Shown: piece by piece, positions 22,680 through 33,599 of the stretch | Numbering within the stretch: the stretch's first letter is position 1 | Layout: each line of letters starts with the position of its first letter | DNA from: Euonymus europaeus | Lineage: Eukaryota; Streptophyta; Magnoliopsida; Celastrales; Celastraceae | Direction of reading: 5' to 3' | DNA length: 64,000 bases | Assembly: GCA_963580455.1 (NCBI GenBank) | Contig: OY756967.1 | Span: forward strand, 15,918,022 to 15,982,021 | Notes under the pieces: model-generated | Told to the model about the DNA's origin: nothing | The model's database searches: none | Seen by the model: only the letters and a program-made list of their open reading frames with translations | Program-made: the position numbers and the translations under genes

Positions 22680-23949
22680 ATTGATCAAGTGTATTTCTAA
22701 GGTAAACGTGGATCGGACATGGATGGAGCCAATACGAGCATTCATCATTGAAGGAAAGCTACCAGAAGACAAGAACGAGGCAAAAAGTCTTCGAGCAAGA
22801 TGCGCGAGATATTCCATTATTCAAGGAAATCTCTACAGGAGGTCATATGCACTTCCTTATCTCAAATGTCTTGCTCTTCGATAATCAGACTATGCCCTCT
22901 GGGAAGTTCATGAAGGAATATGTGGAAGCCACACAGAGGCGAGGGCTTTAGCAAACAAAGTCCTCCGATGTGGGTATTACTGGCCGACCATGAAGAAAGA
23001 TGCTAAAGAATACGTTAAAAAATGTGACAAGTGTCAGCGTCATGCAAACACACCTCACTTGCCTCTTACCGAGCTGAGACGTATCCAACATCCTTGCCCA
23101 TTTGCTCAGTGGGGACTTGATCTGCTGGGACCTTTTCCTCAGGCAACAGGGCAAAGAAAGTTTCTCATCGTAGCTGTTGATTATTTTACTAAGTGGGTGG
23201 AGGTTGAACCTTTAGCAACCATTACTGACCACAAAGCCAAAGATTTTCTATGGAACGTAATCGTTTGCTGATATGGAATGCCTCGGGATATCATTACGGA
23301 CAATAGGAGGCAGTTTGTCAGCAATAACATCCGAGCATTCTGTCATGATTTTGGAATTACTCTTAGGATTACTGTTGTAGCCCACCCTCAAGCTAATGCA
23401 CAAGTAAAGGTAACAAACCAAATAATCTTTCAAGGGCTAAAAGCCCGACTAGATCAAGCCAAGGGAGAGTGGGTTGACTAGTTTCACAGCGTTTTATGGG
23501 CTTATAGAACCACACCAAGAACTTCAATGGGAGAAACTCCATTCTCTTTGGTATTTGGAGCTGAAGCAGTAATCCCTATTGAGATAGGAGTTCATAGTCC
23601 TCGGGTCGAAGGGTTTGTTGAGAACGAGAATAATGAGTTACTCTTAAACAGCCTCGACCTACTCGAGGAAGCTTGGAAGATAACGAGAATTCGAACTGCA
23701 GCTTATAAGCAAAGAACAGCTCGGTATTTCAATAAAAGGGTTCAAACAAGAAGGTTCTCAGAAGGAGACTAGGTTCTGAGGAGGGTTACAGTAGCCGCGA
23801 AGCACTCAGGCAAGCTTGGAGAGACATGGGAAGGCCCCTACAGGGTGGTGAAGGTTATGCTCGACGGGACATACAAGATAGAGAACCTCGACCAACCGGG
23901 TGATATGCGGCCATCGAACGCAGAAAATCTTCGTAGATATTTCATCTAG
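22680..23949 (+). pseudogene. Tat integrase (degenerate, third catalytic residue changed)
   Basis: The zinc-binding domain (about 22900-23045) ends with VKKCDKCQRHA. The core has FAQWGLDLLGPFPQATGQRKFLIVAVDYFTKWVEVEP, with the first catalytic Asp in GLDLLG, a stop at 23269 and then MPRDIITDNRRQF (second Asp). The segment that normally reads GQAEVTN here reads AQVKVTN, so the catalytic Glu position is Lys. Further stops at 23479 and 23770 precede the C-terminal domain, which ends GPYRVVKVMLDGTYKIENLD..NLRRYF and a stop at 23949. It would insert cDNA into the genome and is clearly dead here. Confidence 0.9.
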
Positions 23950-24492
23950 TTATTTTTCCTTACTTACTTAGGATTTCAATTTATCATTGTTCAGTTGCCA
24001 CTTCAGCGTAGAAGTAGTACATCAGATTTGAATAAAGATAATGATTTCTCTTATTCAAAAGTTGAAACTTGCTCTTAGGTTTTATTACAACTTAGACTTC
24101 TCTAGGTTACAATAACCGAGCAAAAGCTTGAGTAAGTTACAGCCACATTGTTCCTTGGCTACAACAACCGAGTAGAAACCTAGATACCTCTAAATTTCAC
24201 AAGGAATCACGTTATGTTCAGATACATTACAACTTGAATCCAATCAAGTTACAATTACTGAGTGCCACTTCAAGATCGGCTTACACTACACTTTGGTTTC
24301 CCAAAATACTGTAGCCGACCAATGTTAGCTTCTCGGTCGCACCAAGAAAAACGTTCTTGTTACAGTTAGAAGAATTCTATACTATAGCAAGTGCAAGGTA
24401 ATAATATTGGAGCATAAATAACTGATACTTGAAATAAATATTAAAAATCGTCATTACAATAATAAATAAAAACATGACATTAAAAGTAAAGA

Positions 24493-26544
24493 TCATGAAG
24501 ACTTTTGGGGAGACCGGAGAGGAGAGTGCCGTGTCCCAGCCTCGTTGACCTTCTCGGGAGCATGGTCAGCAGGTGTAGGGTCAGTTGCACGGACGTTGGT
24601 AGACATGTCACCTTCAATGTCGACATAGTTATCAATGTCTTTGTCTTTGACATCATCCCTGACGTCCTGCAAGTCCTGGAATTGTTGATATACATCTTCC
24701 TGATCCACGTCCTCATCGTCTTTCCCAGCCAGGCCTGGATAGATCTCGTCCAACACATCCGGGCTTTGTCCATTATGGATGGCATCGCTGAGCAGACTTG
24801 AGGGCTGCTTGATAACAGAAGAAGCCCTCTCTCTGAAGAAGAAATTCAAAATCCTTGGAGTCTTGGAACTCTTTGAAGCCCAGTTGGTGGCCCTCTTCGA
24901 AAGATCGGGCGGTATCAGCCTCCGCAGTGGCAATCAACCGCTTAACTTCCTCTTGTGATTTGGAGAGCTCGTCCGTAGCAGTCTTCTTGGCCATCTGGAA
25001 CTTCTCCAGATCCTGCCGACAAAGGGTGAGAGCCTTCTCGGTACAATTGAGAGCCCCTTTGACAAGGAACATGTCTCTGTCATGGCTTGAAAGCCGAACA
25101 ATCATTTTCTTAACGTCAAGGGACAGCCCCCCAAAGAGGAAAGTCAGTTGTACCAGGAAAAATGAAAGTCAGTCCAATCACTACTATAAAGAACAACAAT
25201 AAAGTTCTAAAGAAAAATACAAACCTCGGCTAGCTTAGTGGCAGCACCGTAGACTTTTTCCTCGGTTGATAGCTCCGAGATGCGTTGCCTATTTGGAGGG
25301 GGAGCGAACTTCTCAACCATCTCCAAGGCAACGCGCGCATTGGAGATGCTCTCGGACACCCGAACATCCCATTGGGGGGCATGGGTGTCAGTCATTCTCA
25401 AAGGAGAACGAGCTCGAGAAGGTGAGGCTACTCAATGGTAGCTCAGCGTCGGCACCGAAGGAGGAGGACCAAGAGGTAGGCCCCCTTACCTTTCCCAAGG
25501 GGGAGAGCGGGCTTTTTTGGCCTCTTTGAAGTCTCGACCTCAGGGTCTTTGCCTTTCCGCTTCTTGAGAAGGCCGGTTTTCTTCTGCAAGTTTGCATACG
25601 GTGGAGAGCTGACATATCTGCAAATACAGCCAAAAAGATGGTCATAACCTATTTAAATTAAGGAATTAGGTGCGGATTAAGGTACGACCCCACCTCGGTG
25701 AGCTTGCTCGGACCGAGCTGCTCTGGTGAAGTCTTCGGCTGAATAGGCAAAGACATTACTTGTTGGAGAAAATATCTCTCTAAGAGAGATATACCAGCCT
25801 AGCTCCTCCATGGATAGCTCAAGTAGATTACGAAATTATTGTACTTGGGGGGCATCCATGTGGTAGGAAAAGGAAAGACTTCGTCCTCGGGAAGAGGACT
25901 GCTAACAAAAATATACATTTGCTTCCACTCATGATTAGATGACGAATATTTCGGTGCGCTCAGTCCCTTTTTAAACTTAAAATAGGAAAGGCCAGGATTA
26001 GCTGGTAACTTACAAAGGGAGACGAGATGTTGAAGGACGTTAGAAGAAAAAGGAATTTTTCTCTCAGCACAGTAAGATAAAATTGTCCCAAGGAATGTCC
26101 AAGCATTGGGGGAAAGGCAAGCAGGACAGATGCAAAATCGAGAAAACAGAGAAGCAATTGCGGGAGGAATAGGAATCTTCGCTCCATAACTAAGGGCGCT
26201 GTAACAGAAATAGAAAATTCCCCATGTCGAGGACTAAATGTGGAAGAGTCAGAAGGGACGGGTCTACAGAGATAAGGTATTTTGTACCAAGTTCTAATAT
26301 TCTCTACCTCGGGAGCGGAATACCGACAAGACAAATTTTTCGGTGCCCGAGAACCATCCCCTACAGGTCGGGCATAATCCCTTTGGGCCTCGAAGCCAGG
26401 AGGAGCACTCGGGGGTAGCTCGGATTGAGGAATTTTACGTACCCGCCGAGGAGGTGTGCTATGTTTGGTGGACTCGTCCGAATGATGCTCCTCAACCATT
26501 ATCTCATCTTCAGATCCGGGCCACACATTTTCTTCAGATCGCAT
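24493..26544 (-). pseudogene. Antisense ORF downstream of Tat pol (Transposase_28-like), degenerate or spliced
   Basis: On the strand opposite to gag-pol, 26544-25960 encodes an acidic start (MRSEENVWPGSEDEIMVEEH) and a 194-residue frame. About 25960-25690 continues with SSNHEWKQMYIFVSSPLPED and FPFPTTWMPPKYNNF, a pattern like the putative gypsy-type transposon domain (Transposase_28). A charged coiled coil follows (25105-24773: EKALTLCRQDLEKFQMAKK), and an acidic tail (24790-24600: LAGKDDEDVDQEDVYQQF). Antisense ORFs after pol are known in several Tat groups; their function is unknown. Frame changes could be introns or decay; I cannot decide. The weakest point is the domain assignment, made by eye. 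Confidence 0.6.
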
Positions 26545-26666
26545 CTCTATCGTTCATAAGGAAACATTAGAGCATCCACCGGACAGCTAAGCACCATTAT
26601 TGCAATGCTCTGTTCAAGATGACGGCTGTGTCAGACCTCTTATTGGTCAGCACGATCGACCAATTA

Positions 26667-26683
26667 CAGGTCTGGGGGGCATC
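26667..26683 (+). other. Tat polypurine tract
   Basis: AGGTCTGGGGGGCATC directly precedes the 3' LTR and would prime plus-strand synthesis. The G-run is interrupted by pyrimidines, so this is an imperfect tract. Confidence 0.6.
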
Positions 26684-27166
26684 TGATAACACTCAAAATA
26701 TCTGCCAGTCATGAGATGACACGTGGCAACCAACCAGATAGGCATCAAGTATTTGTTCCTTGTTAGCCTAGAATTCTAGCATCCCGGTTATAGCCGAGAT
26801 AAGGCGCTTCTCGGATAAGTTCTCCTAACTGGACAAGAACTGTACTAAAGACATCAATTCCTAATAGGAAAAGAACTTCTTTCTTCCTATAAAAGGATCC
26901 CACCTACACGTAAGAAACCAATTTTTTTACTAGCTACTTCACATATTCACAGCTTTTAGAGCACCGACCTTCGTGCTAACTTGTTTCTCTTATGACTTGA
27001 GCGTCGGAGCGCCAAAGCCAGAGAACAACAATCTCTGGCCTGGCTCCTAGCTTATGTGTGCTTATCTCAGCAGGACCTACCACCGATCAGAGAAGGAGTT
27101 GACCGAGAAGACCTAGTTTTGGACAAGCTGATACGTGGAAAATCAGACCAGTTTTGCACGTCATCA
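26684..27166 (+). mobile_element. Tat element 3' LTR
   Basis: Starts TGATAACACTCAAAATATC and ends GCACGTCATCA. It matches the 5' LTR along its whole length apart from scattered substitutions and a 9-base indel near 26975. Confidence 0.92.
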
Positions 27167-27171
27167 CAACC
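27167..27171 (+). repeat. Tat element target-site duplication, right (CAACC)
   Basis: Matches CAACC at 18531-18535, which fixes both element ends. Confidence 0.85.
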
Positions 27172-27334
27172 AATAAGGCTTTTTCCCATGTCACTCCATA
27201 CAACCAATAAGTCGTGCTGGCCTGATATATCCATGTGAACCGGATAACCTATATATGGGTCTGATGTTCCTAAAGTAGAAAATATTGTTGGTGTGTATGG
27301 AGTGTGAAATTTATAACAAGGATCTAATTAAAGA

Positions 27335-27432
27335 TGACATAATCTCTTTAATTTCGGCTTCTATAGATTCCCAACGAAATAGGTGACATAATCTCTTTAA
27401 TTTAGGCTTTTATAAATCCCCAAGAAGATAGG
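27335..27432. repeat. Two-copy tandem repeat, about 50-bp unit
   Basis: GACATAATCTCTTTAATTT begins both units (27335 and 27385), followed by C/AGGCTT.TATA.AT.CCCAA. The copies differ at a few positions. Confidence 0.75.
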
Positions 27433-27496
27433 TTTACTGTTTCATCTATCTCATTTATGTCTTTAATAATCCTCAAACAATCACCCTCCAAATAAT

Positions 27497-27728
27497 ACTC
27501 CCTCTATCCCATTTTTGTTGTCATAACTTGAAAGTCCAAATTTTTAAGGAGACATGTATTTAATTCAATTCAAATATATAAAATAATCATATTATTTTAA
27601 ATTTGTCATTAATATTTAAAATAATTTGTTGGGAGTCCAACATTTAACTCTTTAGCAACGACAATTTTAGAATACATTAAAAAATTTATTAGTTAATGAA
27701 GAATTAAAGTGAGACTAGTTTTGGGACA
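27497..27728. mobile_element. Stowaway-like MITE (Tc1/Mariner type), probable
   Basis: The left end CTCCCTCTATCCCA after TA matches the Stowaway terminal consensus. The right end TTTTGGGACA is the expected complement but breaks after ten bases, so the right terminus has diverged or been lost. The size of about 230 bp fits; no coding capacity. Confidence 0.55.
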
Positions 27729-27775
27729 ATCCAACGGTAAAGTCAACTTTAAGTTATTGAACAATTTTGAATTTC

Positions 27776-28880
27776 TTAATTTGGTCGCTGAAAGATTTTC
27801 TCACAAGTTTGGTAATCAAAAGCTTCTTTTTGTGCCAAACTAATTGTAACTCGGGCAAATCTTATGTTGACATAAAATTTGACTTTTAGTTGACCACTAG
27901 TTTTTTGCTGACTTTTGCCTAGGTGGCATGTAAATTGTTTAAGTGGAAAATAGTCAATAGTCATTTTTTAAAAACAAAGCACATGTCATGATATGGAGTT
28001 AAATGATTAATTTAAAAAATGAAAAATAAATCATTGTTTCACAATTGAAACCCTAGCCTCTCTTCCACTCAATTCACCATTGCCTCCGCCAACTCACCAC
28101 CACCTATGTTTGCCACAATTATTTCTTTTATGACCAGACATATCAAACTCCAATGACCATCTCACCAATACTCCTACCACGTTATACACCCTCCATGGAC
28201 TTGGCTTACTCACTTGGAATGCACCCTAAGGGAGAGTTGGCTTACTCACCTGGAATGCACCCTAAGGGAGAGTTCCTGTGTCACTAGTGATGTATAAGGA
28301 GATAATTATCAAAGTGGATTCTCAAGGAGATATTGTTTGCCATAATCTTCAGCCATGACCCACTAGAATACAAACCTAATATTGGGTTCTCAAATTGGAT
28401 CGAACACCATCTCATAGACAGTACTGACCATCACCAATCCATCTCACCACCACATCAAACATGAAGAAATGATGATAAAGTGATAAACCACAATTCTAGT
28501 GAGATTTGTCCTTAGGATCCACAAGAAGATTAGGAACCCGAACCAAATCTCTATTAAAAATCAGTCATAAGGGTCATATGGAAGCGGGGGTTAGGGTTAG
28601 AGAGGGAGGGAGAGATTATGAGAGACGGAGAAGTGTACGATTCTGATTTTTAATCTCTTAGCTTTTTAAAGAAAATTAAATTATTTTCCAATTGTAAAAT
28701 TTTGGGGACATGTTTGACGTTATGTTTCGAGCAAGTGTGAATACTAGCAGGTAACTAACGGTCAAATGTCATATTAGCATAAAATCTGCCTGATTTTTTT
28801 TAAAATCTTTCTGAGTGATTAGTTTGGCACAAAATGAAACTTTTGATTACCAACTTTCGATTAGCGGTCAACTAACAATC
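27776..28880. mobile_element. Non-autonomous element with long inverted repeats (Mutator-like, probable)
   Basis: The left stretch 27781-27900 (TTGGTCGCTGAAAG.., then TTGGTAATCAAAAG and TTTTGTGCCAAACTAAT) recurs as the reverse complement at about 28690-28875. The similarity runs for over 100 bases with indels. The 1.1-kb length, long imperfect inverted repeats and lack of a transposase suggest a Mutator-like non-autonomous element. The interior (28040-28600) has no recognised gene fragment. A 9-base target duplication was not found by eye. Confidence 0.6.
28201..28275. repeat. Tandem duplication, 37-bp unit
   Basis: GGCTTACTCAC(T/C)TGGAATG continues into CACCCTAAGGGAGAGTT and occurs twice back to back with one substitution. 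It lies inside the inverted-repeat element. Confidence 0.88.
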
Positions 28881-29339
28881 ATATTTTTAATCCAATAATA
28901 CATAAAATCTATATGCTCGATAATTATATGAGTTGCATTCATCATATATGTAAATAAATGTGTTATTTGTGCTCTTGTAGCCACGACAAACACAAATAAT
29001 CAAAATACATTAATAATTAACTTATAACATGTATTTATTTATCAGCAATTCAAAATTTTCAATAAAAATCATAAATAATTATAAAATTAATAATTAATTA
29101 ATCTTTAAAAAAAAGTTGTAAGTGCCACAGGCGCCCACACGCGTTTAAAAATAATGGGCTAATCAATGTGGCACGTGTGGATCTGGCACTGCCAAATGTG
29201 CGTGTGGCGAACAATTTTATTAAAATGAAAAACACGTGTGTCAACCCTTGGTTGAAAACCGACCCTGTAACAGCTCGAATTTTCGCCAATGTCACAATTT
29301 TTTCGCCTTGGGTCATCCCAAGTACCTACACAACTGTCT

Positions 29340-29400
29340 TCCCACGAGGTCACTCATCCCAATATTACTATCGCAAAAGCACACCTAAATGCAGAGTTTT
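29340..29400 (-). other. 5S-rRNA-derived segment in Cassandra left LTR
   Basis: The minus strand reads AACTCTGCATTTAGGTGTGC then ATTGGGATGAGTGACCTCGT, a diverged 5S internal promoter region. It is not a functional 5S gene. Confidence 0.8.
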
Positions 29401-29720
29401 AAAGGGATATGATGTCACTGCTTTAAGGAAAATCTGTTATGAAATATTAGAAAATTTTGCCTACTATATTCTGCACATCCACCTCATTCCCAAGCGATGT
29501 GGGATTGAAGAACTTTACTACCTTTTACAACCCCTGCTACTGAGCCTTAAGCCTAGCCCAACCATACCCAGTCCAACTACTGATACACAGGGTATCACAT
29601 TCCACCCCCATTAAGGGCGTCACATCCCTGTGACGAAACCGCACCTACTCTTAGACCCTGGGCTTTGATATCAACTGTAACAACCCAAATTGCTACCTAT
29701 GTAATTTTTCCGCTTTGTCT

Positions 29721-29780
29721 TCCTAGGAGGTCACCCATCTTAATATTATTCTCATAGAAGCACGCTTAACTGAAGAGTTA
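29721..29780 (-). other. 5S-rRNA-derived segment in Cassandra right LTR
   Basis: The minus strand reads AACTCTTCAGTTAAGCGTGC then AAGATGGGTGACCTCCTAGG, closer to plant 5S rRNA than the left copy. Confidence 0.85.
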
Positions 29781-29976
29781 TAAAGGTATATGGTACAACT
29801 ATTACCAGAAAAATTGAATGTGACATGTTAGGAAATTTGGAATACTATATTCTGCACACCCCCTCATACCCATGCGATGCGGGATTCGGGAACTTTACTC
29901 TCTTGTACAGCCCCACTATTGAGCCTTGGGCCTAGCCCAATCACACCCAGTCCGGCTAGTGATACACAAAATTTCA

Positions 29977-30537
29977 TAGACGCAGTTGACCAGCAGGGGC
30001 ATGTAAGCCTCATTCGCTGCCCTTCAACAGTGTTTTCTGGAAAATTTGTTCCCGAACAGCCTCTAAAGGTGCCCTATATTCGATTTTTGATACTTTTAGT
30101 GATTTTTTGTGGTCTTAAAGATTGTGTTCATATCACAAACACAATCTAGAGAGAAAAATAGTTGAAATGAAGCCAACCCAGAACTTGAAGTCACGGAGAA
30201 GAGTTGTCAATAAAAATCAAAACAATAAGTATGACAAAAGTGAGAAAAAACCCCATTCACCAACGTCTAATAGAGAGAAAAAATAAACAATTGGGGTGTA
30301 TGAACTGAGCAAACATGGATCTAGAAGAGAAGCAAAATGCGTGCAAAAAATGAGAGATAAGACAAGTGAATGAACCAGTTGTCACGATTGAGATATCGAC
30401 ACGCACAATGACAAACGAACCAAATATAGTGACAGGAACATGGAAATCCAAGGCACTTAATTACAAAAACGAAAACAATCTAATGTCCAAGAAGTTATGA
30501 AAATCAAGTTGGTGCATGCGAGTAGGAAAAAAAACAC
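29977..30537. other. Spacer, no gene seen
   Basis: AT-rich, with no recognised domain, RNA or repeat on either strand. Confidence 0.4.
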
Positions 30538-31662
30538 ACAACTCTAGGGGTCGATATCAAGCCAGGCCAGCCCGAAAATATGAGGCCTAGGCCTGGCCTA
30601 AGCCCAAGCCCGAATATCAACTTAGGGCTTCAGGACGGGTTTGGTGCAAATTTTGAGCCGAAGCCCAGCCTAGGCACAAAAAATTTGGGCTTTCGGGCCT
30701 TGAGCTTGTAAGTTCGGGTTCAAACTTTAACTATTTTTATTATATAGAATAATTAAATAATTAAATTTTAATATATATATATATACACACATATATATTA
30801 TCACTGTATTGGGCAGAGCATATATATATATGTATGTATGTATATGGTATAGATAGATATTTGTATGTATTTATGTATATGTATATATGTATATAGCGTA
30901 ATGCTCATATGCGGGATCCCGCATGAAATTAAGTCATGCGGAATCCCACTTTCACCGTCGGATTGATCCGACCGTGAAAGGCAACAATTTTTATTTTTAA
31001 AAAATAAATAGCCTTTTGTTGCTGTTTTTCTTTCCTTACCCCTGCTTTGTCGTGCCTCTCCCTGCACCGCCGGCTTCCACCATCTTCTCCCCAAGCCTGG
31101 GCATCCGTCTCCATCACTCCCGAGCAGCGATCATCTCTCTTCACGCCAGCGACTATATCTTCACGCCTGGGCTCCTCTCTCCACTTCGCTCTTGCATCAC
31201 GCAGTAGTCCGATCTCTCACCTCTTTTTCTTAGATCTGGTAGCTTCTCATCTCTAATTGAATAGCATGAAATGTTGAGATTTTTGTGAGTTTTGAACTGA
31301 TTTCCTTTTAATTATCTGTGATTATTTGCTATGTATTGCATGAAATGTGGAAACTATTGAGATAATTTATCAGATTCGTAGTTCAGGAGTCATACTGCAT
31401 TATTTTGAAAAGGTGAACCTTTTGGAAGTTGGTTGGCCATTAACGGTGGCTTTTGTTTGGGCTGCGTTGTAGCACTGATGATTTTGGTTGTGGATAGTTT
31501 AATAATGTGGAAGGTATTGTTTACTATTGCATGAGAACAAAATTAAAAATTAATGAGATTTTGCTTCCTTATTGTCCAGCTGCTTGGGAGCTACTGAGCT
31601 AAACTAGTGGTTTTTTTAAGTAGATTTATAAGCTACTGAATTTGTTTTGTGATATTTAGGTT

Positions 31663-33590
31663 ATGGATGATGAAATGCATCATGTTCAAGAAGGTGATTT
31701 GGGTTCCTCGTCAAATTTGGCTCAACAATTTGTGCCGCAAGTATTGTTTGAAAAAATCCCAAAAGTAGGGTAGAAGTTTGATTCGGTTGAGGAAGAAGCT
31801 CAAGCATTCTACAATGAATATGCTCGATATGCTGGTTTTAGTGTGCTTAATCATTTTTCAAAGAAGAACAAATCCAATGAGATTATCCGAAAAGAGTTTG
31901 TTTGTTAAAAAGAAGGGGTTCGAGACTATGAGAAATCAAAAGCTGCTGGTGTTAGGAAAAGGCTGGAGACGAGGAAAGGTTGTAAGGCAAAATTTACTGT
32001 TGTGAAAACTGGATCGAAGGAATGTTTTGTATTTTCGCAATTTAATGAAGTTCATAATCACGTTTTTGCAACACCAAGGAAAGTTCATATGCTGAGATCT
32101 CATCGTTCTTTTTCTAGTGCGAAAAAGGCGTTATCACAACAATTTTCAGCGGCGAATTTGCCAATTCATCAACAAATTAGCATATTTGAGCTTCAAGCCG
32201 GAGGCATAGAAAACATAGGGTGCATAGAAAGAGATTTTTATAATGCAAGAAGGGATGAGGAAAAACAGTTTGCTGGACATGATGCTCAGATATTGGTTGA
32301 ATATTTTGAAGCCGAGAAAAAAAAATTGTGGATTCTTTTTTACATTCGAGATGGATTCAGAAAACAAATTGAGACATTGTTTCTGGGCCGATGTCGACTG
32401 TAGGAGATATTATCATGCATTTGGCGATGTTATCGTATTTGATACTACGTACAACACTAATCGATATGGGATGATTTTTGCTCCATTTGTCGGAGTGAAC
32501 CATCATGGTCAAAGTTGCCTTTTCGCATGTGGTTTCTTAAGTGACGAGACAGTTGATACATTTTCAACGCTCCTACAACAATTTTTGATGGCCATGCCAT
32601 CTGGAGCACCAAAAATGATCATTACTGACCATGATCCTGCTATGACGAGAGCCATTACTGAGAATTTTCCAAACACCATACACAAGTATTGTATGTGGCA
32701 TATTCTCAGCAACTTCTCTGAGAAATTGGATGGAGTCAAATTGAAAGAGCACTTTCCATTATTCCAAGACTACATATGGAACTCAGAGGATCCAGAACAA
32801 TTTGAGGGTGCTTGGTTTCGGATCCTTCAAATTAATAGAATGTCAGACAATGTTTGGTTGAAATGGCTCTAGGATATAAGAAGCAAATGGATTCCAACTT
32901 ATGTTAATGGATCTTTTTCCGCCGATTGAGATCAAACTTCTAACTTCATTTATCTTTAATCATTATTTTTACCTTTGTTATTAACCATCTTGTTTTTTCC
33001 TTGCAGGCATGTCGAGTAGTCAACGAGCAGAAAGTTTTCATGTCTTCTTCAAGCATTTTGTGTCCAAGAAAAATAGTTTGATGGATTTTGTGGTTCAATT
33101 TGAACGAGTATTGAAACACCAACGACATCAGGAATTATGTCTTGACCATAAGGATATCAACGAGCAACCTGTTATGAAGACGATGTGGCCGCTAGAGAAA
33201 AAAATGAGTGAGGTATACACACATAACCTTTTTTATAAATTTCAGGCTGAGCTTTACGAAAGCATGGCTTATTATGCTGTTGTGGAGCAAGAAGAAGGGG
33301 ATATTTGCATTTATAATGTGACTAGGGCTAAAAGTACTAAGGGACGGGCACAAAAAATTGTGGAAGATAAGTCTGTCGACTACGTGACATGTAGTTGCAA
33401 AAAGTTTGAATCTTACGAAATTGTTTGTCGACATATATTGGCTACCTTTAGTAGGGCAAAAATGTAGCAACCATTGTCTAGTGGTTATGTCTTACGAAGG
33501 TGGACGAAAGCGGCTACGTCGTTAAGCTCATTTATTTTTGATTGTGGAGAAAGTGGTAATGATGATTCTCGCCTTGAAAACGACAACATG
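31663..33590 (+). pseudogene. FAR1/MULE-type transposase (degenerate)
   Basis: From ATG 31663, after a likely 5' intron ending TTTAG, the frame reads MDDEMHHVQEGDLGSS. With stops at 31771 and about 31906 it continues into a FAR1 DNA-binding domain (EEAQAFYNEYARYAGFSV, KGCKAKFTV). The MULE transposase core (32243-32872) has VIVFDTTYNTNRYGMIFAPF (first catalytic Asp), MIITDHDPAMTRAI (second Asp) and YCMWHIL. A likely intron (about 32928-33007) ends TTGCAG, but its donor is not GT. Then GMSSSQRAESFHVFF follows, and a SWIM zinc finger VTCSCKKFESYEIVCRHIL (about 33384-33440). Its role would be cut-and-paste transposition; related host proteins FHY3/FAR1 were domesticated from such transposases. 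Stops make this copy a pseudogene. Confidence 0.88.
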
Positions 33591-33599
33591 CTTTGAGTT

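Larger units (their letters stand above)
18536..27166 (+). mobile_element. Ty3/Gypsy Tat-lineage retrotransposon, both ends present
   Basis: An 8.6-kb element with two similar LTRs (492 and 483 bp), a primer-binding site directly after the 5' LTR, gag, protease, reverse transcriptase, RNase H, a second RNase H of archaeal type, integrase, a 2.7-kb post-pol region with an antisense ORF, a polypurine tract and the 3' LTR. It is flanked by CAACC on both sides. Dual RNase H and an antisense ORF after pol are features of the Tat lineage (Retand/Grande-like groups; family knowledge). By eye the LTRs differ at about 28 of 480 aligned bases plus a 9-base indel, and pol has many stops, so it is an old, inactive copy. 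Confidence 0.93.
29266..29976 (-). mobile_element. Cassandra TRIM retrotransposon with 5S-rRNA-like LTRs
   Basis: Two direct repeats of about 300-330 bp (29266-29599 and 29676-29976) flank a 76-bp core. On the minus strand each repeat contains a 5S-rRNA-like stretch (for example GTTAAGCGTGCTT and GATGGGTGACCTCCTAGGAA in the right copy). The core reads, on the minus strand, a primer-binding site GTTGATATCAAAGCCC (initiator-tRNA-Met type) next to the right LTR and a polypurine tract AATGGGGGTGGAA next to the left LTR. A tiny core with no ORF and 5S-derived LTRs define Cassandra (family knowledge). The 5S part supplies an RNA polymerase III promoter. The LTRs differ considerably, so the copy is old; no target duplication is clear. 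Confidence 0.88.

Noticed and set aside
24505..24801. 98-residue plus-strand open frame after Tat pol
   Set aside because: Opposite strand of the antisense ORF, no known motif.
29340..29780. Possible 5S rRNA genes
   Set aside because: Only the internal part is similar, it is diverged, and it sits in matched LTRs of a Cassandra element.
30770..30895. TA/TG-rich microsatellite as a possible regulatory element
   Set aside because: Simple repeat inside the hAT MITE remnant; it also makes the 10-base flanking repeat of the Mutator-like element less certain.
31016..31256. Short plus-strand open frames rich in Ser and Pro
   Set aside because: They fall in the terminal inverted repeat of the Mutator-like element and its edge.
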